A stretch of DNA of 64,000 nucleotides from assembly GCF_001640805.2 (NCBI RefSeq), contig NC_066855.1, positions 4,347,038 through 4,411,037 on the forward strand, given 5' to 3'. The notes beneath the pieces are model-generated. The model searched no databases, was not told where the DNA came from, and was given only the letters and a program-made list of their open reading frames with translations. Position numbers and translations under genes: made by a program. Within the stretch, counting starts at the first letter, position 1; each line of letters starts with the position of its first letter. This document shows, piece by piece, positions 27,050 to 39,000 of this stretch. This DNA is from Lates calcarifer. Taxonomy: Eukaryota > Chordata > Actinopteri > Centropomidae.

Positions 27050-27110
27050 TCTGTCCTTTGTCCCTCCATCTCTCCGCTCTTTTTCATCTCCTCTATCTTC
27101 CCTCTGAAAG

Positions 27111-27209
27111 CCCACGCCTGTTCAATTAGACATCTGCCAGCCCCGGCCTGCAGCAGCGGCAGCCGTGCGACCAGCCGGTTTGATGGTGCGACCCTTGGGA
27201 TCAGCACAG
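27111..27209 (+). other. splice-like open exon candidate, 99 bases
   Basis: A pyrimidine-rich strip (27050-27106) ends in CTGAAAG. It is followed by 99 bases open in one frame throughout (PTPVQLDICQPRP, an alanine run, then LMVRPLGSAQ) and a near-perfect donor CACAG|GTGAGTGAG. The length is a multiple of three with phase 0 at both ends, as for a cassette exon. A second frame is also open, and the peptide is not one I recognise, so this stays a candidate. Confidence 0.25.
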
Positions 27210-27428
27210 GTGAGTGAGCCACAATCAGCCGCTTTGATTACTCCTTTAACCACTACAGAGCAACCAATTTACCACAGGGTTACCACTGAACCTATTAACC
27301 TGTTAGCCTGCACAGTCGCCGCAAGGAAATTGGATGCTGGAGGAAGGATGTAATGTGGATGTTTTCTGATGGAGATCATGTAATGTGTGCCCTTCAGGTG
27401 GAGCAAAATAAGATCGAGAGGTGGTGTG

Positions 27429-27449
27429 GTGTGTGTGTGTGTGTGTGTG
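27429..27449. repeat. (GT)n microsatellite, about 10 units
   Basis: A pure GT tract of 21 bases. Confidence 0.95.
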
Positions 27450-28600
27450 CATGGGACTTAATGATGCATGGTTGCCTGTGTTCAAATCTATAATTAAGAG
27501 CATAATCCAAGAGATTACTGTCACTTCAGTCTCTCTCTGCTCCTCACATTTAATGTTTTGTCCAGAGGCCTGACAGTCTTGTTTTTCTTCCCCACCCCTA
27601 TCCAAACTAATTATATCACGGTCCCTTTTCACTGCTACACAATATGAAACACATTAAGTCACATGGAACTATCTCTAACATGCATCAGTGTGTGGTCCAA
27701 GGGTATACCTCTGCGTGCGATAACAAGGTCGGTAACAACAGGCAGCAATTAGGGAGCTGCTAGAAGGCCCCACTGATTCTGCTGTTAATTGTTTTTTCCT
27801 CTGACATGGATGTCTATGTGTTTTTGCCATTTGGGGAATAATGTGAATGTTATCCAACCAACTTTCCTTTATTATTAATTATTAGTGTAATTAAAGCTTC
27901 TACTCTCTTACTCTTACTGGAGAGTAGGCTGTAGCTTACATAGGTAAAAAGGGGAAATGTTATACATCTTATATGGGATACAGGGTCACACTGGGTCATA
28001 CAGAGCTCACACCAGGAGTGAAACCTACTGTAATTAAAATGACCACAATAATTGAAAAGAAAAGGGAAAAAGAGGGAGACCATTTTCAGTGCCATTTTCC
28101 TTCTATAATGCAAGAAATTGTGGTGCTACTGTGAATAATTTCAGCTCTACTTTGCTCTTGGAGTCAATTACACTAAGCTACACTCCAATGGGATAAATGA
28201 GCCCACAGAAGAAAAGGATGGATGAAAGAAAGGGATGGATCTGTTGATTGTAGCAGCACAGGCCATCCTCAGATCAGTACAGTGGTAGGATTTCACTGAA
28301 TACCAGATTAGTTTTGAATGCTGGTGTCCTGGAAAACAAAAAAATCCTGCTGCTACACTGTTCTAACAAAGTCCTGGAGTGATGCGAGGAATATGGCTGC
28401 TCGAGGAGTCTGAAATCTGCCAAGGCATCTGCACTTTTCAAAGTAGTTAAACTAGTTTGTTTGGAGTAACTAAAGAAGAAGAACTGGAAAGTTTGCAGGA
28501 GCAGTGATGGCCACTTGGGCTGAAAAGACTAAGAAAACAGCACCACCTACAGAAACTCAAACTCCAAGTCAAACTTTGACTGAGACATAAAGCATGCACA

Positions 28601-28945
28601 GTTAAAGGGACACTCCGTCAACTTTACACATGAAGACCAGGTTGCTTGTCGTGATGAGCTCTAGTCCTGCTGCTAGTAGTAGCAGTATAATGTCCGGTAG
28701 CTCTAGCTTTCTAAAGTCTGAAATGATAACCCCTTGATGATGTCAGAGTGATGTCAATTAATATTTAAAGGCCTAAAGTTTTAGCTGAAACTCTGTGTAA
28801 CAAACTGGGGCTAAGGAGTTTGATGGATGTGGGTGTTCATGAGGCACAGATGGTCTAATGAAGGTGCTACCAAGTGACATTAATGGGATTGTAGAATAAA
28901 AAAGGCTTTTTTGGGGCTTGACTTCAGGATATCTCAGCCTCTGCT
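28601..28945. mobile_element. teleost dispersed repeat ('GGGACACTCCGTCA' family)
   Basis: It begins TTAAAGGGACACTCCGTCAA and runs through TTTACACATGAAGACCAGGT, TTTCTAAAGTCTGAAATG, GATGATGTCAGAGTGATGTC and AATATTTAAAGGCCTAAAG, to GGGGCTTGACTTCAGGATAT. I recognise this order as a common fish non-coding element. No copy elsewhere in the window confirms it, so the call rests on memory. Confidence 0.5.
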
Positions 28946-28965
28946 GTTTTAATTTTAACCATTGT

Positions 28966-29318
28966 TTTTAAAGGGATTGTTGGACACTTACTGACTTTCT
29001 TGACAAGGGTTAGATGAGAGGATCAATACTACTCTCATGTTGTGTAGTAAATATGAAGCTAGCTTAGCTTAGCTTTGATTAGCGTGGCACAAAAAGCTGG
29101 AAGCAGCTCTGATTTTTACACATAAACCAAACTTGATATAATGTGTAAGTAGGTGCTGGTAGACGGATTTTTTAAAAACCTTTGGACAGAATGACACTCG
29201 CGGTTTCCCCCAGCCTCATATTTGGTGTACAGACATAGAGAAGTATCAGTCTTCTCATCACACTCTGGGCAAGAAAGTGAATGTGTGCATTTCCCAGAAT
29301 GTGAAATTATTCTTTTAG
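28966..29318. mobile_element. foldback (long-TIR) non-autonomous element, complete copy
   Basis: The left arm (28966-29062, AAAGGGATTGTTGGACAC through AAATATGAAGCTAGCTTAGC) is an inverted, diverged copy of the right arm (about 29212-29318, CTCATATTTGGTGTACAGAC through GAAATTATTCTTTTAG). The arms are about 100 bases and flank a short centre containing the AGGTGCTGGTAGACGGATTTT and CCTTTGGACAGA blocks. There is no coding capacity. I recognise it as a very common teleost element. It lies about 20 bases after another repeat at 28601-28945. Confidence 0.65.
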
Positions 29319-30844
29319 AAATCTGTCTCTCACAAGCTCTTCAGCTTTATGGAGGTGCAATACTTCATGACTGGACTCTCTTTTTAAAAATATATAATGC
29401 CAAGTTCAAAAATAACTTTGAGCTCTAAGGTCACATGCAGGTGAACCTCAGCACCTCTTTAACACAACTTCAGTACCTGATCATGACCTGATCATGACCT
29501 CCTTCTGCAACATAGGAATATATCCAGCTCAATCGTCTTGCTTCTTTAACATACTCTATATACTATTTTGGCAAGTCTGCCTTATTAACTCTGAGTGTCC
29601 TGGTTTATATACTGACATATAATTCAGAGTGACTCTATCAACTGCATGCATGTCATGAATCCATAAGTGCCTCCAATTTGGGATGGAGAAAGGAGAGTCG
29701 GAGCAAGGTGACCCCGGCTGTGTTCTTAATCATCAGCTGGTCTGGATGAGGTTAAGAATGGAAATTGGTTTGGCTCTGTAGTGAATCTATTATCATATCT
29801 CCTCACCCCAGTCGGCCCCTCCTTCTTTGTTTCTCATCTCTGTTAAACACTATTTTACATCTCGCTCACTCTCCTTGTCTGTCCGTCTCCTCTTTGTCAT
29901 TCACTCTTTTTTCCTCACGCTCACTTTTTTTGCTTTACATCTTTTCCTCTGTGATGTAAAAACTGCCTCAGCATATTGATAATGAGATTTATTTAAATAG
30001 CCCTCCTTAAAGCGAAGGACATTCTCTCTGACATCTGCAGTTATTATACTGAATCATGTAGGTGTCTGCATTATTCCTCTCTTCTCACTGGTCTGTATAA
30101 TCCTTACGACTCTTTGCTGACCAAGAATCGGACACGTCTGCTTTATTTTTATCAGCATTGTCTTCGTCATTTATCGATCAGCCTTTTGCAACACACAGCA
30201 ACTACGAACAAAAAAATCCACTCAAGGCAAAGAGACATCCATGCATATGACTCAGACACAGATCTCACACAGTATGAGGTTTCCTTTTACTACAAACACT
30301 TGTTGGTTCATTAGGAGCCTGTCAGAGTGACTGACTGACTCTGCCTTGTTAGGCTGATTAAACCATCACGTCTAATTAGGGGCTGTATCACGGCTCAGTT
30401 CGCAGCTGCTGTAGCATCAGAAAGATAGAGGAAACACTATAAGCATTAAAAATCCAGTATTCCTCCTGCCACCTCATCACTAGGAAAGTAAGTGTCTACA
30501 GTGCGATAAAACCTCCTCTGTCATGTGTCGACGTGCCTGAAAATCACCAGTAATCCCCTCAGCGTACATGCCCTGAGTTTATCATACCTATCAGTTATTT
30601 CCAATTTATAAATCTAGTAAACATTAAATGCATAAGTAAATCAATAAACCAATGCAATCAAGCAAATGTAACCAATTATAGCATGTGAGGGAGAATGAGA
30701 AGGCTGCTGCGGGAACTAAATAAAACACATTTAAATATAAATATTTAAACTGTGGTTGTCAGCATCATATGATGCATTCAACATTTTAACTTGATAGGAT
30801 GCATTTTATTATGCTGACAGGAAGAGAGAGAGATGATACTGGGC

Positions 30845-31085
30845 TTCAATTAACACGTATTTTCATGATTAATCAACTGATTATTTTTCTGATGAGCTGA
30901 TTATGTAGTCTCTGAAATGTCACAAAAAAGTCAAAACAACAACTTCCACAAAAGCCCAAGCTGACATCCTCTTGTTTTGTCCTAATAACAACCCAAAACC
31001 TAAAGATTTAGAGTTGATGACAATGAAAAGCAGATAATTGAATCAGATCATTTTTAGCATTTTCTTGCTTGAAAAATGACTGAAA
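30845..31085. repeat. teleost dispersed repeat ('AAGCCCAAGCTGACATCCTC' family)
   Basis: The order TATTTTCATGATTAATCAAC, TGATTATTTTTCTGATGAGC, CTGAAATGTCACAAAAAAGTC, AAGCCCAAGCTGACATCCTC, TTGTTTTGTCCTAATAACAA and CTTGAAAAATGACT is the order I know from a very common fish element with ATTAATC-rich ends. It is non-coding. Confidence 0.6.
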
Positions 31086-32251
31086 GGGCTGAATAACTCA
31101 AAACAATTGATGGTTTTGGCTTTAGATTGGATTGTTGTAGCACTTGTTCTTTTGTTCTCCATGATTCATTGACGCAATATTCAACAGCAGAAATACACAA
31201 ACAATAACCAAAGGACAGAGTATAAATATCCTCAATGTTTGCTTGGCTGAAACTGCAGATGATGACTGGGGAATAGAAAACCTTGGGACTCATCACATCC
31301 AAACAACTCTGGAGTGTTTGTGAGGAACAAGTCGCATATGTAAGGGAAAAGAACAGCTCTGTCCAAACTGATGTTGTCACATTAAAAAACACATCTCAAA
31401 CAACAAAGATATTCTCTCCTCCTGAGTTTGTTTTCCCCACAACTTCAGGGGAGTGTTCTCTGCAAGGACTTATTTATCGACTTGGCACTCGTGGATGTGA
31501 TATTCACCTGAGAGGACGTTTTGAGAGGTCTGTTATAGAGTCTGTAGTTATCCTGCATCAGTGGTGCTGGGTTTCGCAAACAGTTTGGCCGTGGAGTTGG
31601 AGGGCAGGAAGTGGATGGAGAGCAGAGAAATGTTCATAGTGTCAAGTGGAGGGCAGGTTCAACATTAACCTTTCATTGCCTTAGGAAACAGAGTTCTGCA
31701 AGGTGAAAGAGGTTACATTACAAACTAGCTTAAATGCAGCTGGTGTACACAATCAGAAGCTGTGGCTGTTGTTTGGTTTGGTTAAACCAATCATTTTTGT
31801 TTTTGTTTTTGTTTAATTCAGGGTCCTCACAGTCCGTGGGCAGTGAGTTCATCTCAGGTTGCATCCCTGAACAGCCCAGGAATCCAAGCACTTCACACAA
31901 AAGTTCAAGTTTGTAGCTGTTTATTCAACACAAATGCTACAAATTTTCATACCACATCCAGGCTGCAGTAGCGTGATAGCCAGTTAATCAATACATGACC
32001 TGTTGTCATGAAGAACACACCAGCAGAATAAAACAAAAAGACTGTACACAGAATAGATCTTAATGTCTGTGATCTGTCGTTGCATTCAAAATAAATAACA
32101 TTTGTTTTCTGTCCAGTATCCCTGTCAGTAAATGCATCATTGTGATATATGAGTAATTGCGAAAACAAATGCAAGAACAGGCAAAGCACAGTGACCTTTG
32201 CAAATCTGATTATGTTGGCGCAACATGTCTCTCTCCGTTCTCTAAGATGTT

Positions 32252-32315
32252 ACCATATGTTCCCACTGTGCGCATCGTGATCAACAAGTCACTAGAGGTC
32301 CATTCATTTCCTACA
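32252..32315 (+). repeat. 64-base repeat, copy 2
   Basis: This is the partner of 8964-9027 in the same orientation, with 48 of 64 positions identical and no gap. The similarity fades on both sides, so it is probably a short surviving piece of a dispersed element. Confidence 0.5.
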
Positions 32316-33004
32316 GAGCTCAGTGAACAGGGAAATGCAGCCAGCATGATGACAGACAGCAGACTTGTTGGCCAAAAATAGTTGGCTGCAATGAGGCGAG
32401 CAACTCAAGAAAGTTAAATGATAAAAACAGAGCTGACGAAAGTTTAACTGAGCTGATAAACTTGCTCTTAAAGTTAAAATGGTTCTGATAAGGCCGTGAA
32501 TAGTTGGTTAAAAGACACTTGAACAGGCAGATATAGTATTTGATAAAATCAGGCTTAATTTAGAAATAATCTTTATCTTTAATCATAGCTCTGTTCATTA
32601 TCTTGAAATGTTAGTGCTGGTGTGAATATTTATTATCAAATATGATGCTGTGTCAAGCTGATGTAATTTGATTTCTGTTCTAAAAAGAAAAAAAAAAGCT
32701 TAAACTGTCAATGCACCCATTTCAGGGACATTATTGTGGCTTCAAGTAATATACTAAAATATACCCCACAAATGAGTTGCTAACTACTCAAAGCCCCAGT
32801 GAGACTTAGGGGAGCTTCCAGTCAGCACAGGCAACTGTTGAAGGAAGTCACCTGAGGTGAAGACAAATTGGCGAGTGAACGTGGCGAATGGTACCAGTGC
32901 AAACACCAAAAAACATTTTTTTATTATTAACGAGTCAAATGATGGATGTGAAAGCTTTTGCTTGAAGTGACGAACCCACAGAGAATTATCAGCCAACTCT
33001 GCAG

Positions 33005-33190
33005 TGCAGCTTTGACTGCTTTAGCTTCTTTTAGCTTCTTTGGTTTTACAGTCTGTAATGTTACTGTTTTGGTTCAGCCTGGCCACTTTCATCAGTGCCA
33101 TTTTCAGCCACAGCAAGTTGTTTTTTTAGCAAAAAATCTCTACTTGCCCAGCACCAAACAGCAGAAACACAAAGCTAGCGACCAGCTAGG
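33005..33190 (-). repeat. teleost dispersed repeat ('AATGAGCTGAAAGATGCT' family), inverted copy
   Basis: The minus strand reads CTGTAAAACCAAAGAAGCTA, matching the AAACAATGAGCTGAAAGATG module at 38943. It continues through a CAGAAACACAAAGCTAGCGA end that I recognise from the family. Confidence 0.45.
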
Positions 33191-36100
33191 TAGCTCATTA
33201 TGAGCATATCAGACCCTTTCACTTTGTCAAGCTCAGGTGAAAATAGTAAAACTATTGATAGCAAAATTCAATTTAGCTCCTTCACGCTGTCATGGCTTAC
33301 TGACACACACCAACCAGAGCCATTGTTAATGTTATTAGTGACTGATTAGTCACTTCACAGCCTCTCGTCTCACAGGCCACAGTTAAACTTTTTGAGATCA
33401 TAAACCATCAACAGCCAATCAGATTTTGCACTCCTTGTTTTGCCGCTGACGTAATTTCTTGTAGAAATAACAGTTCCACCTGGAAAGCCTGGAAAGTGGA
33501 TGATAACTTGATTGCAGCCATTTAAAATCCTCCACTTCAATCTGAGATAACACCTGAACCGCAGACTCAGTAAGATGCTTAGGGGGTGGTTGCATCACGG
33601 GGGGTTGATGTTAACATATTAAAATAAAGTTTCAGAAGAAAATGCAAAAGCAGCAATAAATACATGTTCACAGCTGTGTAACTGCAGACTGCACAGATGC
33701 AATCACAGCATCTTACACCTTCCATTTCATACATTTTGGCACCACATTAGAGAAGAAGTCTGAATGCACAGTAAGAAATTATCACAATTAACCCATTCAT
33801 TTCTAACTATATTGCAACTGCCTCATTATCCAAGTGTTTGATCAAACTGTTTTCTTTGCTTTAAGATAATTTCTCATTCTGCTAGCTTGCTAGTACAGCT
33901 TGCAAAAATAGCAAAAACTCAAAACATGTCTGATAATACAAACAGATCTATAAAAGAAGTCACATCCCAAACATCAGTTATACACAATTTACTTGATTTG
34001 CTACTCCTTCTGTAACTGAATGTGCTTGCGAATGAGTCAGTGAGAAGATATCAATGGCAGGAAATAACATGATTCACTGCACTGTAATTAGAGATTCAGT
34101 GAGATGAAAAGAGAAGATTTGCTCTTTGACACGGGTCACCCACGGAGAAACACAAATACTATCTAAATGTCATCAGGCACACTGTAGCTACAGAGCCCTG
34201 TGTGAAAATGTGCACAGTGAATTCATTATTTTCATCTATTTTCATCTCGCAGCCATTATAACTCTGTCAAAGGAATGTGACTCACAGAAGGAGAGAAATT
34301 GGAAAGCAAAGTTAAAAGTCACAGCCAAGGATAGTGTTCGATTTTTTTCCCCCTCCCTTAAACAAGAAATGCTCTCCAGAACAAACAAGAGTCCAATATT
34401 AATTTGTTTGGGCAGATTTCTGTGATGATCAAATGGGACAATCTCTTTATTATATATGACGAACTGGTAGATTGAAAACTATCTGCTGCTTTATCTCGCC
34501 TCCTCAGACTTGGTGGCTGAAGCTATCAGAGCACAGATCAGTAATTACTGCAGGTTGTCAACAATTTATCACTGGAGTCCCATGGGCCCCCCGAGCAGAG
34601 GCTGGATGTGATTGCACACACGCACGCTGGCACGCACATGAAAGTGCGGACACAAAAGTACCAGTTGACGCACAGATGCACACGTGTGGAGCCTCAAAGA
34701 CACACAGGTGTCACTGTGACAGTACATTACCTCTCTGTCCTTTGTGATAATGTGGAGTACCTTCAGGAAGCTTTTGTATGTATCTTTTAAACACATACAC
34801 ACAGACACACACAGCACAGAAGCAGCAACAGCTATTCATTTACAGAACTGTGTGTGGAGTGACCTGCAAATTGGTTTCTATAAATATCATGTTTTGTTTT
34901 TTGTTTTTTTTCCCCCCATTCTATTAGTTTTCATTTTGCAGGTAAACAAAGCTCTCACTCCTTGGTGCTATGGAACATTAACATAAAAACCAATTAAACA
35001 AATTATGTTTTGGCCATTTATTAATTTTAACAGATGCACATTTATTGAATGTAACATCAAGTTTTGTTTTTTTACACTCAGTGGAAGAATCCAGGAGTGA
35101 TTATTTCTCCAGAGCTGTCATCAGATGTCAGCAACTCATCAAAATAATTCTGTTATGGATGTTAAATAACACAGCAATCCATCATCAAACAGCTAAGGTC
35201 ATGCTGTAAGTCATTTTTGTGTGTAGTTTACACCTCACAGCATGTGCACGCAAACACAGAAATGCACAGTGATGCATGCGCACAAACCCTCCATCATGAT
35301 ACTGTTAAATTTGATTTATGAAAAGTGACAACAGCATCAGTGTTTTTAATTATTAATAGGGAAGAGTCCATGGGAGTCATCTCTCAATCCTCCCACAAAG
35401 GTAATGGGGTTATTTGTTGTGGTGGCGGCCCTTAAACTTTGATTCATTTGACAACCGTCCCTTGTGTCAAGTGGAACAGCAACGACAGGTAGATAAGAAG
35501 GCTATTCCCGGTGATCCGGTGACATTGACCCGCCTTACTGGAAAGTACATGCCCCCACACACATGTCACATACAAACACAAGCTGCACACATACACATTT
35601 GAACCCATTTAATCTTCCAGCCAGTGTTACAAGTCCTCTAAGGGAGATACTGACACTATTACAGGAGCTGAAGGTTAAGGGGTGACCCCTTTTAAATTGC
35701 ACCTCAGTTGGACTGAATAAAAAAACGCATTAAGAGGTTAAATGAAAAGGTGATCCTAGTCACACTGGAATATCGAATGTCAACACTCCTCATATTTCTT
35801 GTTTACTCAGATTTTATAATGTAACTGTAAATGCAATCTCGCATGGTTGCACACTGTGTTTATCATTCAAGGCATCTGTCGTGCTGCACAGGGGTAGGTA
35901 AGGCACAGCGCTTCAATCTGTGCTAATTACAACCCTCCTGTGAAGATACACTGTACTCCAAAACCTTTTCACTGCTCCTTTTGTAGGACTGCGGGAGCCC
36001 AGAACAAATTAGTCTAATAGCTGGAAAGTGCCTTCGAAGCAGTGGCAGAGGTCAACTAGCTGGAAAATGCTCAGATACCCTGGACAAGGACAAAGCAGAA

Positions 36101-36676
36101 TATGGCTTGTGTCATTGCCTTTGGATATGCCTGAAAAGTGTTTCTGAGCAGTGGACAGACTTAGAGGCTGATAAGCATATTATCAAGACAACAAACTCCT
36201 ACTGCAACGATTTGATTTTGAGGTTAAAATTCAAGACACATTGAATTGGCTGATTGTCAAGGCTAAAGTTACTGTTGCTTCACCTGTCAGGCTTTTCAGT
36301 CCTGCACAGTCCATGCGCAATTTAAAAATGATAATGTTCTTAATATTTTTGAAACAATAGGTCTATGAGTTCAGACAGAGGTAGACAAAAGCAGGCTTCT
36401 AAATTCTAGTCCCACTAGTGTTGATTATGTCAGCTAAAACAATAGCTGTCAATGGAGGATTTTATCAGCTAAGCTAATGTTAGTCAAACTAGAATCCTGT
36501 AGAAGGTCTTAAATATGCATTTGATGGTGACATAAATTATATTTTTCTAAAAGACTCCATCTAAAGGTGCATGTTCCAGGGTGCTGGAATGTAAACTCAG
36601 GTTAGAGTTGCCAATGTTAGCTGTAGTATAGCAATAGTGTCCAAAGTGTTGGTCACTGACATATTTATATCTGATA

Positions 36677-37183
36677 ATGTATCTCTGGTCATTGTTGTGT
36701 ATTTTTAATGCTTATCTGACTATTGCCAAGACAAAAAAACAAACTACCATCTCTAAACCTGCTCTTGACGCTGCAGCAGAAGAAAGGTTCCACAAGCTCC
36801 TTAGTTCTTCTGATCCATGTAGGTCAGGTGTCATTCAGGATGAAATGGTTAATGCTGTTAATAATAACCTAACAACTATCTTTACAAAGTTGCCCCAAGA
36901 GAATCTCAGCCTTTATGTGAGCTTAACAGAGCATGAAGAGCAGTAGAAAGAAAATTGGCATAAAACAAGTCTTGAGCTCCTTCATAGTATTCTCATGGAC
37001 TTTGTTGCTACTGGTAACAAAGCTTTTCACACTGAGAGAAAGGCCCATTACTCAAAGATTATCACAGAGTCTGGCAGCAACTTTAAAACTCTGTTTTCCA
37101 GGATAGATACATTGTTAAACTTTATCTCAAACAAAGACTTTCTGAGCCAAGTCGCTGATTTAAAATGTGAAGATTTAGCCTGA
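36677..37183 (+). pseudogene. LINE ORF2 remnant (endonuclease-to-RT linker)
   Basis: One reading frame stays open for 169 codons apart from a single internal TAG at 36944-36946. The translation has the layout of the linker between the endonuclease and reverse transcriptase domains of teleost L2/Rex1-type LINEs: a DEMVNAVNNNLTTIF segment, then a stop followed by KENWHKTSLELL, then ERKAHYSKIITESGSNFK and TLFSRIDTLLNF, ending KCEDLA. The order (D-E-L/M-V...YN..L, K.W..T.LE, R..YYS.II, LF..I..L.N, C..FA) matches that family as I know it. No reverse transcriptase core or endonuclease follows, so it is a dead 5'- and 3'-truncated copy. The exact clade is not assigned. Confidence 0.6.
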
Positions 37184-38009
37184 TTAATATAATTATCAGA
37201 GTTGGTCCAAGAGTTGGTAGGAATTTGGTTCATAAGAAAACTGGAGATGCTGCGACTTTTAAGTCTGCCTCAAAATTACAGATTAAGATTAAGATAAGAT
37301 ATATCAGAGAGGCAAACATTTGTACAACCTTGCTTTTTATCAGTAGCCTTCCTGGCTGTAACTGGCCTCCGTTTTTAATGACCTTCTTCTTCTGTTCTGT
37401 TGTTTCTGTTTGCATTCACTTTTATTGTTTTGGTGTTCTGACCTCATGACATTTGCATGTAAAACAGTTGAAATGCAATGCACATGAAAATCAAAGCAAA
37501 ATTATTATTAATATAGTTATTTCATGTCATATACTATATGCATGGTTATTACTGCTGTGGGTAGTGAGCTAGTTAGCAGGACATGCTAACCTTTGCAGCT
37601 AATGTTAGTAGTAAACAGACCTATTGCCCCTAGATATGATTATTAAGCTATGATTGATGGTTGTCTGGGGGAGGGGCTTAGAAATCAGTTGATAAAGCCC
37701 TTCGTCTTCTGCAGATAGCTAAAGTTGAAGAGACATAACTGTAACTAACTACAACAAATTTATAAATACTCTCTTCACATTAGCTTTCCCCACCCATCTG
37801 GATATCTACCAATATTTGAATGTCATTTCAGCTTAAAAATCTCATTACCAGTTTGTTACAACATGCTACACAAACAAAGTCAACCGTGAAAAAGTAACCA
37901 GGAAATCCATCTCTGCCTGTCCTAAGATCATGTCACTATCTATTTGTTTATCCCTCAGAATGCATCAGCAAACCAAATTAAAACTCATATCTTTGTGCTC
38001 CAGGCTTCC

Positions 38010-38240
38010 CAGTTTTATTTCCAATCAGTGAGAGAATTATTCAGCGCTATGTGACTAGCGATCTGTTATATTTGTAAAACCGTGAGGCTGCATTACCAAC
38101 ACGGGAGGGTACAGTAAGGACGAGATTAAATATTAATTCTGTGGTCATTTATCCTGCACATTCTTATTTATCTCACCTGCTAAAAGTCATACAGGCTGTG
38201 CTGGGCAAGAGCCCTTATTTCTGTTGGTCAACTATCAAGA
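38010..38240. other. candidate conserved non-coding block
   Basis: Repeat-free sequence with AGAATTATTCAGCGCTATGT, AGATTAAATATTAATTCTGT and GGTCATTTATCCTGCAC. The palindrome-like AATATTAATT core is typical of homeodomain-bound elements. Confidence 0.25.
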
Positions 38241-38824
38241 CACAAAAATACCAGCACTAAAAATACATTTCAGGCAGTGTAGATCAACTTTTAGAAATAT
38301 ATATGTATCAACTTCATTCATATTCAAGTTTTATACTGCCATAAATCTAAATATGTAATTAGCTGCTGCTGCTCCTTGGTGTTATCATTCACACCGGATT
38401 TGAATAGAGCATCTGCCTGTTGCACATGTGGGATTCAGGAGCAGATTGGGGGTCAAATCTTGTATGTTTGACACTAAAACGAGACTTTATTTAGCTGCTC
38501 CAGGGAGGTTTATACTTGGTTCATCAAGTCAGTAATCCAACTGCAAGTTGTAAATGTCACTGTATTGCTCCTCTGAGTCCTCTAGAAATATTTTATTCAA
38601 CAGATGACCACTAAGAACCTGCAAACAGAGGTGAAAAGGTATGAACTGAATGGAAAACATTTTAGCAAACAGTTTCTTATTTACACATCAAGCGGACATG
38701 GAGCAACAGTAACACTAAATGTCCATCCAATATCCTCTCTCTTTTTAGCTCTGTTTTGGTCTCAAGCTAATTGCTCAGCCGTGTTCACCTATTACTGAAT
38801 TCTGCATTCATTTGGTTCTGAGGC

Positions 38825-39000
38825 GGTAGCACACAGTTGGTGTTTAGTGCTTTTCCATGAAAACAGCTTCCTGCTGTGGCTTAAAGTGAACGCCAATGAG
38901 ACCAGCGAATGAGTGAGAGTGCACCAACAGTACAGAACACCAAAACAATGAGCTGAAAGATGCTAACACGCTCTGTAGAGCTGAGAGGAACTGCACTCTT
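38825..39000 (+). repeat. teleost dispersed repeat ('AATGAGCTGAAAGATGCT' family)
   Basis: AAACAATGAGCTGAAAGATG, then GCTCTGTAGAGCTGAGAGGA, is the recognisable core. The core is shared with 10621 and, inverted, with 33020. Confidence 0.5.

Larger units (their letters stand above)
24351..28600. other. non-coding, unassigned
   Basis: Contains the CTGN tract, the candidate block at 26170 and the exon candidate at 27111. The frame at 25286-25492 begins with a hydrophobic signal-like stretch but is only 68 codons, with no domain. Confidence 0.6.
29319..36676. other. non-coding with dispersed repeats
   Basis: Holds repeats at 30845, 32252 and 33005. The rest is unique AT-rich sequence with short chance frames and small CA-rich patches near 34.6 and 35.3 kb. 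Confidence 0.6.
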
